Source: Coriaria nepalensis
Lineage: Eukaryota; Streptophyta; Magnoliopsida; Cucurbitales; Coriariaceae
DNA length: 64,000 bases
Assembly: GCA_027186245.1 (NCBI GenBank)
Contig: CP114499.1
Span: forward strand, 6,701,001 to 6,765,000
Direction: 5' to 3'
Below, one piece after another: positions 12,646 through 24,118 of the stretch (its first letter is position 1; each line of letters opens with the position of its first letter). Under the pieces are notes generated by a model. It had not been told where the DNA came from, made no database searches, and worked only from the letters and a program-made list of their open reading frames with translations. Made by a program: the position numbers and the translations under genes.

Positions 12646-15600
12646 ATGGCTGCTGTTGCAGCAGGAGGAGGAGTTACTGCACGAGCTCCCAACCTCCAAC
12701 CTCTACAACCCAAACCCACTTCTTCCCCATTCCTCGTCAACAAGCTGATCAGAATCAAACCCATCTCCGATTCAAGAACTGCCTCCACTCGGAAACTCTT
12801 AGTCTCAGCAATGGCATCTAGCAGCGATTTTATCGACTCTGTTCATAATCTGTTTGTGGGAGTCGGAGTTGGGCTTCCTTGCACAGTAATGGAGTGCGGT
12901 GATATCATTTACAGAAGCACTCTTCCGAAATCAGATGGCTTAACGCTCACAACACCCGGTGCTGTTCTTGCTTTAGGTGCTTTATCTTATCTGTGGGCCA
13001 CACCTGGAGTCGCTCCGGGTTTCTTCGACATGTTTGTTCTTGCATTTGTTGAGAGACTGTTCAGACCCACTTTCAGAAAAGTCAGTGAATCTTGATACGT
13101 ATGTCATAGTTTATGTCTTTTGAATTTGGATCTTCAGTTTTTGATTTATGTTGTTGTTTTTCTGTTTATATCGGTGCTGCAGGATGATTTTATTCTGGGG
13201 AAGAAGTTGGGTGAGGGAGCTTTTGGTGTGGTTTATAGAGTTTCATTGTCTAATAAATCATCTGATAAGGTATAACTGGTGTTCGGTGAAACAAACGCCT
13301 CTGAGAAAATCTTAGTTCTTGGTTATTTGTTTTGGGCTAAACAATTTATCAATTTGTTTTGATTTGGATATAGATTAAATGAACATCTTTTAATTATGGG
13401 TTTACCGTGGAAATAGAAGGGAGGTGACTTGGTGTTGAAAAAGGCGACTGAATATGGTGCAGTGGAGATTTGGATGAACGAGCGTGTGCGAAGAGCTTGT
13501 GGAAGTAGCTGCGCTGATTTTATATATGGCTTTCTTGAGGTGTTGCTATTTTCTAACTATTACCACTACTATGATAAGAATCAAGGGTATGATTATCTTA
13601 AAAGACAAGGAAATTCAATTTAGCTTGCTCGAACTATTATGACATTGAATCATTGACTTTAATTTCAGCGTTCTACGTCAAAGAAAGAAGGTGAATATTG
13701 GCTTATATGGCGATTTGAAGGGGAGGCTACATTATCGGATTTGGCGCAAAGCAAAGAATTCCCCTACAATGTCAGTTTTTAATTTCTTCTATCTGCTATT
13801 ATTATACCACATAAGTTTCTAGAAATACCCAATATGCAATAGACAATAGATAGTGTATGTTGACGTGGATATCCGTCCGCTACGTAGGGCTCCCAATTGA
13901 CAGTGTGCTTTAAGATCAGCACCTGCACTTACAAACAAAGAGTGGCCGGAGTACCGCTCCGACGCTCCAGTCAATTTCTAGAGGAGTATAAGAGGGAAAT
14001 AGATAATAAGTTCCTTAGATCCCAAAAAATACATTTAGTTATATCAGTTAACTTTTATACCTGAATAAAGTTGGAAAATCCTAGACAACTTTACATGTGT
14101 CTAGCTTCCATTGCTCAGTATCTGATTATTCCCTGCTTCATGATCGGTGTCAGAGCAGCCCTAGTTTGACATGGCAGAAATATATTCCCTACTAAGATAT
14201 CATAATAACTTCTCACTTGTCCTCGTCCTATGTGTATTCCTCCTTTAGGTCTAAGACGAGCGGGGCAATACCCAGCTTAGCCCCAGAGTCGGACAATATC
14301 TTCTCATCATGCCCAGTTGTTATCATTTTGACTGATGTGATACTCGGCCTTCCCTGACCTCAGCCTCAGTCATCCCCCTCTCTCCATATCTAGTTACCTC
14401 AATACTTGCCGACCCTGCCTCAGCCTTAGTTTCCCTTACTCAAGCTGAATCCGTCGATCTAAAATTGTTTCGTAATCGGGCCCAACAGTGTATATAACCA
14501 TAATTGTGAGTAGTTAGTAGCGTCAACGTCTTATATTTAATTATCCCCATTTCTTTGAATGTAAAGCAGAGGGATTGAAATAAGCTAGTTTGTTCTCCTT
14601 CCTGGCTCAGCTTCAACAGAAAAATTAGATTTATTATTATTATTATTATTTTATTTATTATTATTATTTTTTCTCCCTCAGACTTCTTAGACGCAATTCA
14701 CACTTTGGGGATTTTTGAACCACTCAGGTAGAGAGAATGATTCTAGGTGAGGCACTGGATTTGCCCAAGGGATTAGAGCGGGAAAACAGAATCATTCAGA
14801 CGATCATGAGACAGCTTTTATTTGCATTGGACGGTCTTCATTCGACAGGAATCGTGCATAGGGATATCAAGCCGCAGAATATCATTTTCTCTGAAGGTAA
14901 AAATTATTTCCAAGCTGTTGAAAAGTGAATTAAGCATGGCCTGAAGGTCAATAATATCTTTTCTGATTTTAAGACTATCTACATTTTCTCTTATGAACCT
15001 GAGCAGGATCTCGTACATTCAAGATTATTGATCTTGGAGCTGCAGCTGATTTACGAGTAGGCATTAACTATATCCCAAAGGAGTTTCTTCTAGACCCAAG
15101 GTTTACCTCTTACATTATGTGAAGATGCATAATTTATATGTGGGTTTCTATTTCAGCAATTTACATATCTTTAGAACTTCTGCTTATAGATTGCAAGCCT
15201 TTCAATTCACCTTTTTCTGATTCTAATTCGAGTTTTTATCACATGACATAGTTAATTAAGCATGATGTGAGATTTCATAAACTACATTTATTTAGGAAAT
15301 TTCTTTATTTATTCACTCTTTTGGGGGTTCTTTTAAGGTATGCTGCACCGGAGCAATACATCATGAGCACCCAAACTCCATCTGCTCCCTCAGCTCCTGT
15401 GGCAACTGCACTCTCTCCAGTCCTATGGCAGGTGCCTCTTTAAACTACCCTAATTTGATTTAGCCCTACTCATAGCCCTTCCATCTTTAAGCTAATTACT
15501 TTCCTCTACATAATTTTCTGTGTTCTAATTGAACAGCTGAATCTCCCTGATAGATTCGACATCTATAGTGCCGGTCTCATCTTCTTACAAATGGTCAGTA

Positions 15601-16385
15601 ATTCATACTGCTTAGAAGTACCAGTAAAATATATTTGCTTAATTATTGATAAAACAAAGTATACATTCAGAAAAATGTAACCTAAGATGGGTTTACTCAA
15701 TTTCACAGGCATTCCCTTCTCTTCGGTCCGACAGTGGCCTGATTCAATTTAACCGTCAATTAAAGCGGTGCGACTATGATCTGGTTGCATGGAGGAGCAG
15801 CGTCGAGCCACGAGCCGGCCCTGAACTACGCCGTGGGTTCGAGTTGCTGGACTTAGATGGTGGAATTGGCTGGGAGCTACTAACTTCTATGGTTCGGTAC
15901 AAGGCCCGTCAAAGAACAAGTGCAAAAGCGGCTTTGGCTCATCCTTACTTTGACAGGGAAGGACTATTGGCTCTTTCCTTTATGCAGAAATTGAGGATGC
16001 AATACTTTAGAACAACCCAGCAGGATTATGGAGAAGCTGCTAACTGGATTATTCGGTTAATGGCGAAATCTGGAACCGAGCAAGACGGTGGCTTCACTGA
16101 AGCCCAACTTCAAGAGCTCAGAGTTAGTTTTCTATATTTATATCAATTTCTTTTTTGACTAGTCAATTACAAATACCATTGACCTTAACTTTTTTTGGGT
16201 TCATTGTGTAGGAAATGGAGCCTGAGAAGAAGAATAAGAAGAAGGCGAGCCCGCAAAGAAATGTTCTAGCTTCGGTTCTACGGCTGCAGAGGAAGATCTT
16301 GAGAACAATAAATGAGAGCATGGATGAGCTTAACCAAAGTAGGAAGAGCCTCTGGTGGAGCAGATGGATTCCAAGAGAGGAATGA
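12646..16385 (+). CDS. STN7: Thylakoid state-transition kinase STN7
   Basis: Spliced, 582 residues. Exons: 12646-13080, 13183-13269, 13417-13539, 13669-13770, 14728-14896, 15007-15100, 15338-15431, 15537-15593, 15709-16122, 16212-16385. All junctions are GT-AG and in phase. The start ATG lies in CCGCCATGG. Exon 3 could instead begin at 13420 (AAG-GGA ambiguity). The N-terminus is a Ser/Ala/Arg-rich chloroplast transit peptide. The lumenal redox pair is C79 and C84 (PCTVMEC), followed by a membrane segment at about 104-126. Kinase landmarks are GEGAFGVVY at about 155-163, HRDIKPQN at 293-300, DLG in place of DFG at 314-316 (normal for this family) and an APEQY motif. STN7 phosphorylates LHCII when plastoquinone is reduced, driving state transitions and long-term acclimation. 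Intron 4 carries a solo LTR. Confidence 0.97.
13858..14487. mobile_element. Solo LTR (630 bp) in STN7 intron 4
   Basis: The segment starts TGTTGACGTGG and ends GGGCCCAACA, so its termini are the inverted pair TGTTG/CAACA. It is bracketed by a perfect 5-bp direct repeat, GTGTA, at 13853-13857 and 14488-14492. This is the signature of an LTR retrotransposon reduced to one LTR by LTR-LTR recombination. It contains no coding sequence. It is richer in GC than the surrounding intron and accounts for most of that intron's 957-bp length. Family not identified. Confidence 0.85.
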
Positions 16386-16395
16386 AGGGGCCACA

Positions 16396-16432
<37 letters not shown>

Positions 16433-19400
16433 AACTGTGTATAGATTTATACAAACTTTAATGATTACTACTCTCTTTGCTTTGTAAATTTTGTGTATCA
16501 TCATCATAATAGAATCCTCTTTCGTTAAGTATATGTTTTAATATGCTTGACAACGTATAAGAAAAATAGCTTGAAGAAGGAAAGATTCTGATTCCTCTCT
16601 AAATTCTTAGCAAAAATTACTATGAGTTTACACTCAACTAAAAAACCTAGTCTCGTTTAAGACTAGCTCTAGAGTTTCCTCTGCATTAATCATACGTTAA
16701 GCTTCTCCATACCTCTGAACATGTTGAATTGGGACATGTTCAACACATTTTGTATCATATCTTTATCTATCTTCTTCATTTTATAGATAGATCTGTACTT
16801 CACCGTCAGATGTCATTAAGCAAGTTAGCTTTACTGTAAATTCGATACATGTTAGAAGACAACTATCATTTACTGAAAAAACCAGCCCTCATGAATAGTC
16901 GGTACTAATTTGACTTAAAATGTCCATTTCCTTAGAATCCAAGAAATCTCCTAAATATATAATTTTTCTTGGATATTGTTTAAATCAAATCTCAAATCTC
17001 AAGAAAATATAAATATTACTCTCACCTGATCTGATTTGATGAGCGAAGTAATATATAAAATTAAAATTTATAATTACAATGAAATTTAATTTATTCCTCG
17101 ACTCTAAATCATACAAATACAAAATATCTCATATACATATATATTACCATAAAAAGTTTTAAATGATCTATATATATATTAGACTTATAATTGGACCAAA
17201 AAAACAGTATGTATATAATAGTACCGCTGATGGTACTATTATTTGTCACATGACAAATAATATACAAACCCATTGTCCATCATAAGTGCTGGCCAATTGG
17301 ATCAAGGAAGTTTCTTAATAGTATTGATGGAATGTAGAATAGAATATGGGATTACGAGATATGAGATAAGATTACAGATATACATATTCTACATATGTAT
17401 AATAATAATACTAATTATTATATGTAGTATTAGTTATGACTTGGGAGACAAATAGGCAATAGCATTGCTAATCACGAGAGCTTCACGTGCGGGGCTGACC
17501 CTCTTTGTTAACTGCAACCAGGTCCACTACCACTTGTTTAATCGGGACTAACGATTGTATAGAAAATTCCGTTCATCGTGTCAATCCAGCCTACCTTTTG
17601 GGTCACAAGAATCAGAATGAGAATTTCCAAGTTTGACCACTTTGAAATTGCTTGGAGTGCATGAATGAAATGGCAAAAGTATATTTGTTTACAAGTAAAT
17701 AGTACTAAAGAGGGTTTGGATGGTTTAAACATTTACCCGTTTGAAAAAGAAATTATTAATGAGATTCACCTTATTATAAATTAATTAATTATAATTATAA
17801 ATATTAGTATCATATTTTATATTATTTATTATATTAAACTTAAATTATATTATAATTAATTGATTTATAAAAATTCGAATCTATTTAAAAAAATTTCGAC
17901 CATCCATACAAAAGTTATAAAAAAGCTATGTCCTCTTACATTGGTTTATGCAATTTATATTGTTGATATTTTTATCGTAAGGGTTTTGATTTTCTCATTT
18001 AGAAAGCTTTAATTCCTAATTATATTATATCAAGATGAATAGGAACAATAATATCTATTCAAAATCTTATCAAATAATTAAGTTCTAAAAGGGAAGGTGC
18101 GCAAAAGATTCGAAACACCTTGAAAGCTTAAAAAGGGCAATTATTTGATTAGAGTTCAGAAACTTTGAACTTAGTTTGCAAAATGTCGTTTTCCATGCAT
18201 GGGACATACATATAAACTTATGTAATCAGGTTGGAACTAGAATCATGGAAATCAAATTGGCTTGTCACCATCACCTTATATAAACTTATGCAATAATATA
18301 CATGTTGAGAACAATAATAGCTTCGGGATAACTTTGATTACTAGCATGCTGTCAACTGATTGATCAAACTTTGATCAAATGAAACAAACCCTTGTTTCAA
18401 CCTACATTTTAACCGTATTTAGTTGATGATCTCATGCTCATAAGAATGTGGAAAAATTTGCTAATCTTATCGATCGTAGCAGTGGCCCGAGCAGTTGTTC
18501 TGGTGGCGTGAGGCCCCTACACAGCTACACCTACATATATGTAGGACATCGAGTTGGACAAAGAAAGATATATAATGCATGTAACAAGCTATAACATATC
18601 TATTGTATTAGGTCCACTGTCATTGGAAGAACACGTTACCTGTAATAATTTTGTGGAGACTTATCGGAATCAGTATCTTATGTTGCATTTGATAAAAGGG
18701 AATCCGAAGAATCTCATTTTATGAACGATTAGCTTCAAATCATTTATTCAATAATTCAAACACGTTTAAAGAGTTTATGTTGTGTTAGTTGAGTTTTCTC
18801 GTATAACCCATCTTTTATTGCTTGATTTGTAGGCTTTAAAGGTTTTATTGGAGAGCACTACTAACCTTTTTGTTCAATTCAGGCTCGAGTGGGCTCAAAG
18901 AAGATCTACATTCTTAGATCTTCATTTGAAATCCTACATACACTCATATCATATCCAACAAAATACTTTCTCGGAATTAAGCACATTGATGTGAAATGTG
19001 AAACAATATTTTTATTCATATATACGCCTCTAGAGTTCATGTATTGATTTGGTTACAGAAACACCGAAAATAAATTTTCTAAACCTTAAAGTTACTCTTT
19101 TTCTTCCATAAACTTCTCTATCTCTCCTTCCATCCAGAGGCAGAGGGAGCAGGGACTATTGTATGGAATAGCTAGAGAAAATTTGTATGGCATAGTTAGA
19201 AAAAAAGTACAGCAAGAGATGTTTAGGGCATAACTTCTTCTTGTTTGAATATTAGAACTAGGCCTATAAGTACTTTCAGTAAGTTTTTTTTGTAGGGCGA
19301 GTTGTAGCTCTCACTTGACGCATGACAAGGATGTGAAAAGAAAAGTAAATTATTTTTTATAACACATTATTTACTTAATAATTTCGTTTGGACGTGAAAG

Positions 19401-20434
19401 AATCACTAAAATCTATTTGAAATTTTTATTTTTTGAAATTCTTATTAATCAAAAACTGTTAAAAAATAACTACAAAATCTCTATAAATATGAAACAAAAG
19501 AAACCCTAATCTCAAAAATTTTAAAAATTATAAGAAAATCTTAAAAGTACAAAAATCATAAACTAATAATAATAATAATAATAATAACAATAACCCTAAT
19601 CTCTAAAATTAAAAAATTATAAGAAAATCTTAAAAGTACAAAAATCATAATAATAATAATAATAATAATAATAATGCAAAAATGGACCCGGGAAATTTGA
19701 CCCCCCAAATTTGGATACGCGTGTAATTTTAACATTCTGGGTAAGAAGTTATATTTGATCCTAAATCTCTTACTTTATTTCTTTTATAACTACTGCATAA
19801 ATTTTCCTAACTATTTCACGTCATTATCCACTTTCAATTTTATTTTTAATTTTTAAATTTTAAAATATTGTAAATAAAATTTTAAGATTTCATTAATAAA
19901 AAAAAAAAAATCTTTATTTGCTCACCTTTATTTTTATATATAATAATTTCTATATCCTTTGAACTTTTTCTCTCGGCTCCGATCCACTAATAATACCTAT
20001 TAACAGTGAAACTCACAACCAAACGTCTCATACTTCTTCTTATACACTAATATTTTCAACATTTTAGGTTACACAAGTGTTTTGTTTATTTCTTTAACAT
20101 ACATTATTGAGAAGTACTGATGGGACCCATCACTAACTTTTGACCCCTACCACCTTCTTACATTACATCACATACAACAAATAGGGCCCACCACCTCCCC
20201 CATGAAAGATATTTTTATATTGCAAGAGGAAAGGAGGTAAGTAGCTACAAGTGTTGGATGGCTGTAATATTTAACTTGGTAAATCCCAAACTGGCCGTGG
20301 CCCATAACTGGTAACATTGTCTCGTAGGTTTATGAGACACAGGTCAAGCTTTCATGCTCAATCGTTGGGTCTTTACTCGACCGATGTCCAAATGTTAATA
20401 CACACAAATCACCCTCTCAACGCCCCCTACTCAT
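16386..20434. other. Intergenic, no gene seen
   Basis: About 4 kb of AT-rich DNA. An A run of 35 lies 12 bases after the STN7 stop (16397-16431). A 90-bp direct duplication sits near 19501-19676. No open frame carries a recognisable domain on either strand. Confidence 0.55.
19501..19676. repeat. Two-copy ~90-bp tandem repeat with ATA microsatellites
   Basis: A block starting AACCCTAATCTC and running through TTATAAGAAAATCTTAAAAG, then GTACAAAAATCATAA and an (AAT)n tract, occurs at about 19502 and again at about 19592. Copies differ by a few substitutions and by microsatellite length. Confidence 0.85.
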
Positions 20435-20443
20435 CTATTTATA
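20435..20443 (+). promoter_or_regulatory. Candidate TATA box of the RTFL gene
   Basis: CTATTTATA lies about 90 bases upstream of the RTFL start codon. It predicts a leader of about 60 bases that contains the GA repeat. Motif and spacing only. Confidence 0.45.
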
Positions 20444-20485
20444 CCCTCTCCAAAACTTGGTGCTTCAAGTACAGAATCAAAGAGC

Positions 20486-20520
<35 letters not shown>
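20486..20520 (+). repeat. (GA)n microsatellite in RTFL 5' leader
   Basis: A near-perfect GA repeat with one A interruption, immediately upstream of the RTFL start. GA/CT tracts in plant leaders can bind BPC/GAGA-binding proteins; that role here is inference. Confidence 0.8.
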
Positions 20521-20532
20521 TCATCAGAGAAA

Positions 20533-20676
20533 ATGAAGATGATCAATAATGGCGGCGTGGAAAGCTCAAAGAGATCAAAGCTATCAAGCAAAGGATTTAG
20601 AATGCTAAAAGAGCAAAGGGCTAGGCTTTACATCATTCGAAGATGTGTTATCATGCTTCTTTGTTGGCATGAATGA
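20533..20676 (+). CDS. RTFL: DEVIL/ROTUNDIFOLIA-like (DVL/RTFL) small polypeptide
   Basis: A 47-residue protein from the ATG at 20533. The C-terminal half is the DVL/RTFL domain ([20 protein letters not shown] followed by WHE), essentially the whole conserved region of this plant family. The N-terminus is short, polar and lysine/serine-rich, as is usual. The gene is intronless. A longer open frame upstream in the same phase is leader sequence containing the GA tract. Overexpressed family members shorten organs and alter leaf and fruit shape by limiting polar cell proliferation, and the proteins associate with the plasma membrane. Loss-of-function effects are often masked by redundancy. In Arabidopsis I recall RTFL15 lying next to STN7, which fits the position here. 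Confidence 0.93.
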   Translation: MKMINNGGVESSKRSKLSSKGFRMLKEQRARLYIIRRCVIMLLCWHE

Positions 20677-21790
20677 AAGCTAAAAGCTAGCTACCTCCTC
20701 AAAATGGATACTGATGAAAAAAAAAAAAAAGAAGGAAGTTCGTAGCATTCATTTCGATCTTCATATTTTATTTTCTTTAATCTTTTTATTTTCATTATTT
20801 TTTCTACATGAAGTGTAGATAGAAGCAATATGATTATTGGCTAGCTATAGCCTATAGGGGTGGAGATCTTGAAACAGCTCCCAAAAGTTTTTGCTTGGCT
20901 AAAAATGTACATAAGAGTGCATTATTTAAGAATTTCAGTGCTATAACTTTCTTACTTTTGAGAATTTAATTTCTAGTTCGTGCTTTTTTTTTTCTTCTTT
21001 TTTCCCCGGTTATTATAAGTTCTTCATTTATCTGTTGCTTACTACTAGGACGCTGTACTTGCTGCTCGAATCTCGATTCTGCACGTGCAAAAGCTAGCTC
21101 TGTAGACTGTCATCACATGACTTTTAAGACATGTACATAACGTGGGTGGAATTATTACATCTGTTCATCAAATAATGTTCTAGTTATGCATCTGATCCGA
21201 TAGGTTAGAAAGATGGGTCACTCGTCATTTAGATATCCAAAAGAAAAAATTCACTAGTGATCGAACATAAAATAACATTTTGTAAGCTCAAACAGAAGCT
21301 GAAAAATGCTAAAAAAACATACTAAACTCCAAATGGAAAATAAAAAATGAAATCATTTTTGATTTTTTGTATTTCACTGACCACATCTAAGTTTGGCTCC
21401 AGATCTCCGGATTAGAAGGGTTGAAAACCTCAACCCTTGTGGCCTGTATTGTTGTGTTCATGGGCAATAGGAAAGATGGAGATCGAGGCAGCTTTTTCAT
21501 TCCCACGTGGGCTTCCTTATTCTAAACCCTACCACCGACAATTGACCCGACCCTGACCCTGACCTGGCCCAAGATTCAAAATCATTGCATAAAAGAAGTG
21601 CCCTTTCAAAAGAGTAATAATCCCAGCTAATAACACCACTCTCGTCATCATCATTATCTTCAACTAATTGGACCCTACTTGCTATTTACTTTAATCAAAT
21701 TCAAGACATAACATGGTACGAACATGAATCCAAAAGGATCGAACAGAAGCAACATAATCAAGAAAACTCCAGTAAAGTTCCAAGATTATA
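20677..21790. other. RTFL 3' region, no further gene
   Basis: AT-rich with homopolymer tracts, including an A run near 20718. A CACGTG-like motif occurs near 21082. No coding feature recognised. Confidence 0.55.
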
Positions 21791-22087
21791 TGTCGGTTGA
21801 CCCAGGCTGAAGAATACGACATGTCGGCTCGATAGCCGTTGGAGATGCTGAAGAATGAACTCTGTACTCATTAGGAGGGTAACGACTAGTTAACTTTATT
21901 AGAATTATTCGTCAAATTGTAACTGATTTCAGTTAGAGGCAAAAGAGGAAACGATAAATGTTTGTATTGTGTAAGATGGAAGGAAGGAAATATCTCGTTT
22001 CTCTCTCTAGCTTTCTCTCTCTCTTCTAGTTCTCTGTTAATTCTTAGAAGTACAACCAGCTCGAACAGGCTCCTCTCATTCTTATCA
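21791..22087 (+). mobile_element. Candidate LTR upstream of gypsy gag fragment
   Basis: The segment begins TGTCGGTTGACC and ends CTCATTCTTATCA, and TTGGTGCTCTCGTCTCGAAG follows directly. A TTGGTGCT-type stretch right after the LTR is common at plant gypsy primer-binding sites. The gag frame starts 23 bases later. I found no second LTR in the window, so the boundaries are provisional. Confidence 0.45.
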
Positions 22088-22109
22088 TTGGTGCTCTCGT
22101 CTCGAAGCC

Positions 22110-22700
22110 ATGGCAGAAGGTATAAGGCTAGCTCGTATGGAGGACACCATGTCCAAGCTTAATGCGTGTCAAAAAAAACAGAGTGCAATAAAATCTGTCA
22201 TTAAAGATCTAACCTCCAGGCTACAGTCCTTGGAGACGAATCTTGAACAACAAATTCTCTGATCACAACAACAACAGCCTCCACCTCAACCACCACCAAA
22301 ATATCACCCCAACCGCCACCACCTCCATATCCTTAACAAGTCTTACCACCATTCCTACAACAACCGTAAGGATCTCAATATGATGCACCTCTAGGCCTCA
22401 ACATCAACCCTCCAGTGATGAAAACTATGCAATTGGATATGCCACGATTCACAGGAGAGAATTCGAGTGCTTGGATCTCTAGAATTCAAAGATATTTTGA
22501 TTACTATCATACGTCTATGCATCAAAGATTAATGATTTCTTCCTTTTATTTGGACGGGGACGCACTAGTTTGACTAGATGTGCTAGAATCATCCGATTCA
22601 TGATTGGCATCACTTTCTCATAGCTCTAGAACACATATTTAGTCCATCTGAGTATGAGGATCATGTGGAAAAATTAAGGATGAAAGTTGGTTTGAGTTTG
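22110..22700 (+). pseudogene. Decayed Ty3/gypsy gag fragment
   Basis: The translation starts with an ATG at 22110 (AEGIRLARMEDTMSKLN). It continues through a proline-rich stretch into MDMPRFTGENSSAWISRIQR, YFDYYHTSMHQRLMISSFYL and then DWHHFLIALEHIFSPSEYED. This is the LTR-retrotransposon gag layout (PxFxGE..W..., LDGDALVW-type core). Several stops and frameshifts break it, including a nonsense codon after LDGDALV. No protease, reverse transcriptase or integrase follows, so the element is truncated and non-coding today. Confidence 0.8.
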
Positions 22701-24118
22701 ATTGAACTCGAAAATTGGTAACAACTGATTATGCAGCGCAAAAAAAAAAAAAAGAGAGAATAGAATAATAAATGATTGATGAAATTTTAAACTTAAATTT
22801 TATTGAATAAATATGATTAATTAAATAACAATTACAAATTGAAACTATAATATTTAAAACATAATTATAAAAATTGATTGAGATTGTGACTTTTTAGGTA
22901 ATAACAAATCAGTTTTAGATCTAAGTAGACAACTTTTAATTTGTACTCTAAATTGAGTAAAGCTATCAAAATGGATATTTTGACCAAAATAATATTTAAT
23001 GGATATACTCTTCCATTAAATACTCCAGCAAACTTTTAATGATTGGAAACTTGTTGGAACTAGATTTGGCTAAAAAACTACAGCTCATGCTACTGCTGAT
23101 ATAGCATATGTCGAGGTGTCGAGTATATCGACCTTTTGAGTCATCGATCCATCGACCCAGAGAGCCATTGAGCCATCGACCCTGATCACTCTTCATTTTT
23201 TATTAGGAAATGTTTCACCTTCTTCAAACAGATCACTTTGACAAACTGTGTAAACTAATGCAGACTGGCATATTTAAAGATTATCAACACCAATTTGAGA
23301 GCCTCTCAAACAAAATCCAAGTATTAAGGAACATGCTCTAGTGAGCTATTTTTCTATTTGGATTGAAGTTAGAACTATGAAAAGAGGTATAAATCTGTAA
23401 ACCTCAGTAATTAATCCATGCCATAGAGATGAAACAAATGATGAATAGGAAAAGTGGTAACGTGGACCGGGTCGGTCCGAACTTGTTTGGGCCGGCACAT
23501 TGATTCCCGATTCAAGCCCATACCCACTGGCTACGAGCTCGGGTCGGATACATATATTAGGCCTGTAGGCTAGCCCGGCCTGACCCATTTTTTAAATAGG
23601 CCAGCGGGCTAACCCATGGGCTTACGAGCTACCCACAAGCCTGCGTACTTTCCCTTGTATATACCTTGCATATTGTATGTGAGGTATGCTGACTTACGGT
23701 AAGTTTAAACTTACCGTAAGTCCCATTTAATCTTTTTTTTTTAATTTGTATAATATTAAAAATCAAGATTTAAGTGATTGAATTAGAATAATTAACACCA
23801 GAACAGAAAAGACATAACCAACTTCCCAAGTTTAGCAAGAGATGCATTAAGAACTGGTACTGTGAATAAGGGGCAAACATGGTCCGCTACATACTTGAAA
23901 AAGAACAAAAGAGCATTTTGTCAATACACCACATCTTCATCACATCATATACATACAACATCCTTCCTTCCTTCCTTCCTTCCAATAAAACAAGACTTCT
24001 ATTAACCTATAACACTTCCCATCTCAAGCTGCCCAGCAAAAAACAGAAAAGTTCACAAAAACAAGCCCCAAAAAGGGTTCCGAAATGGCCTTGGAAGTTG
24101 GAAGCCGGAACGACATTT
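22701..24118. other. Intergenic with TE remnant and palindrome
   Basis: Downstream of the gag fragment. About 23460-23640 holds a GC-richer patch with GGTCGG, GGGCCGG and TGACCCATTTTTTAAATAGG motifs. It shares CACCCATTTTTTAAATAG-like sequence with the element at 35339-35800, so the two patches probably belong to one repeat family. A 32-bp palindrome lies at 23691-23722 and a (CTTC)n tract at about 23962-23983, near the SOG1 3' end. Confidence 0.5.
23691..23722. repeat. 32-bp perfect palindrome
   Basis: The half-site GACTTACGGTAAGTTT is followed immediately by its exact reverse complement, with no spacer. The next flanking pair does not match. It can form a 16-bp hairpin or cruciform. It lies about 400 bases beyond the SOG1 stop codon, next to a repeat remnant. 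Confidence 0.95.

Noticed and set aside
16397..16431. Poly(A) tract 12 bases after the STN7 stop as a sign of a retrocopy
   Set aside because: The gene retains nine introns with correct splice sites, so it is not processed. The tract is a genomic A run in the 3' UTR.
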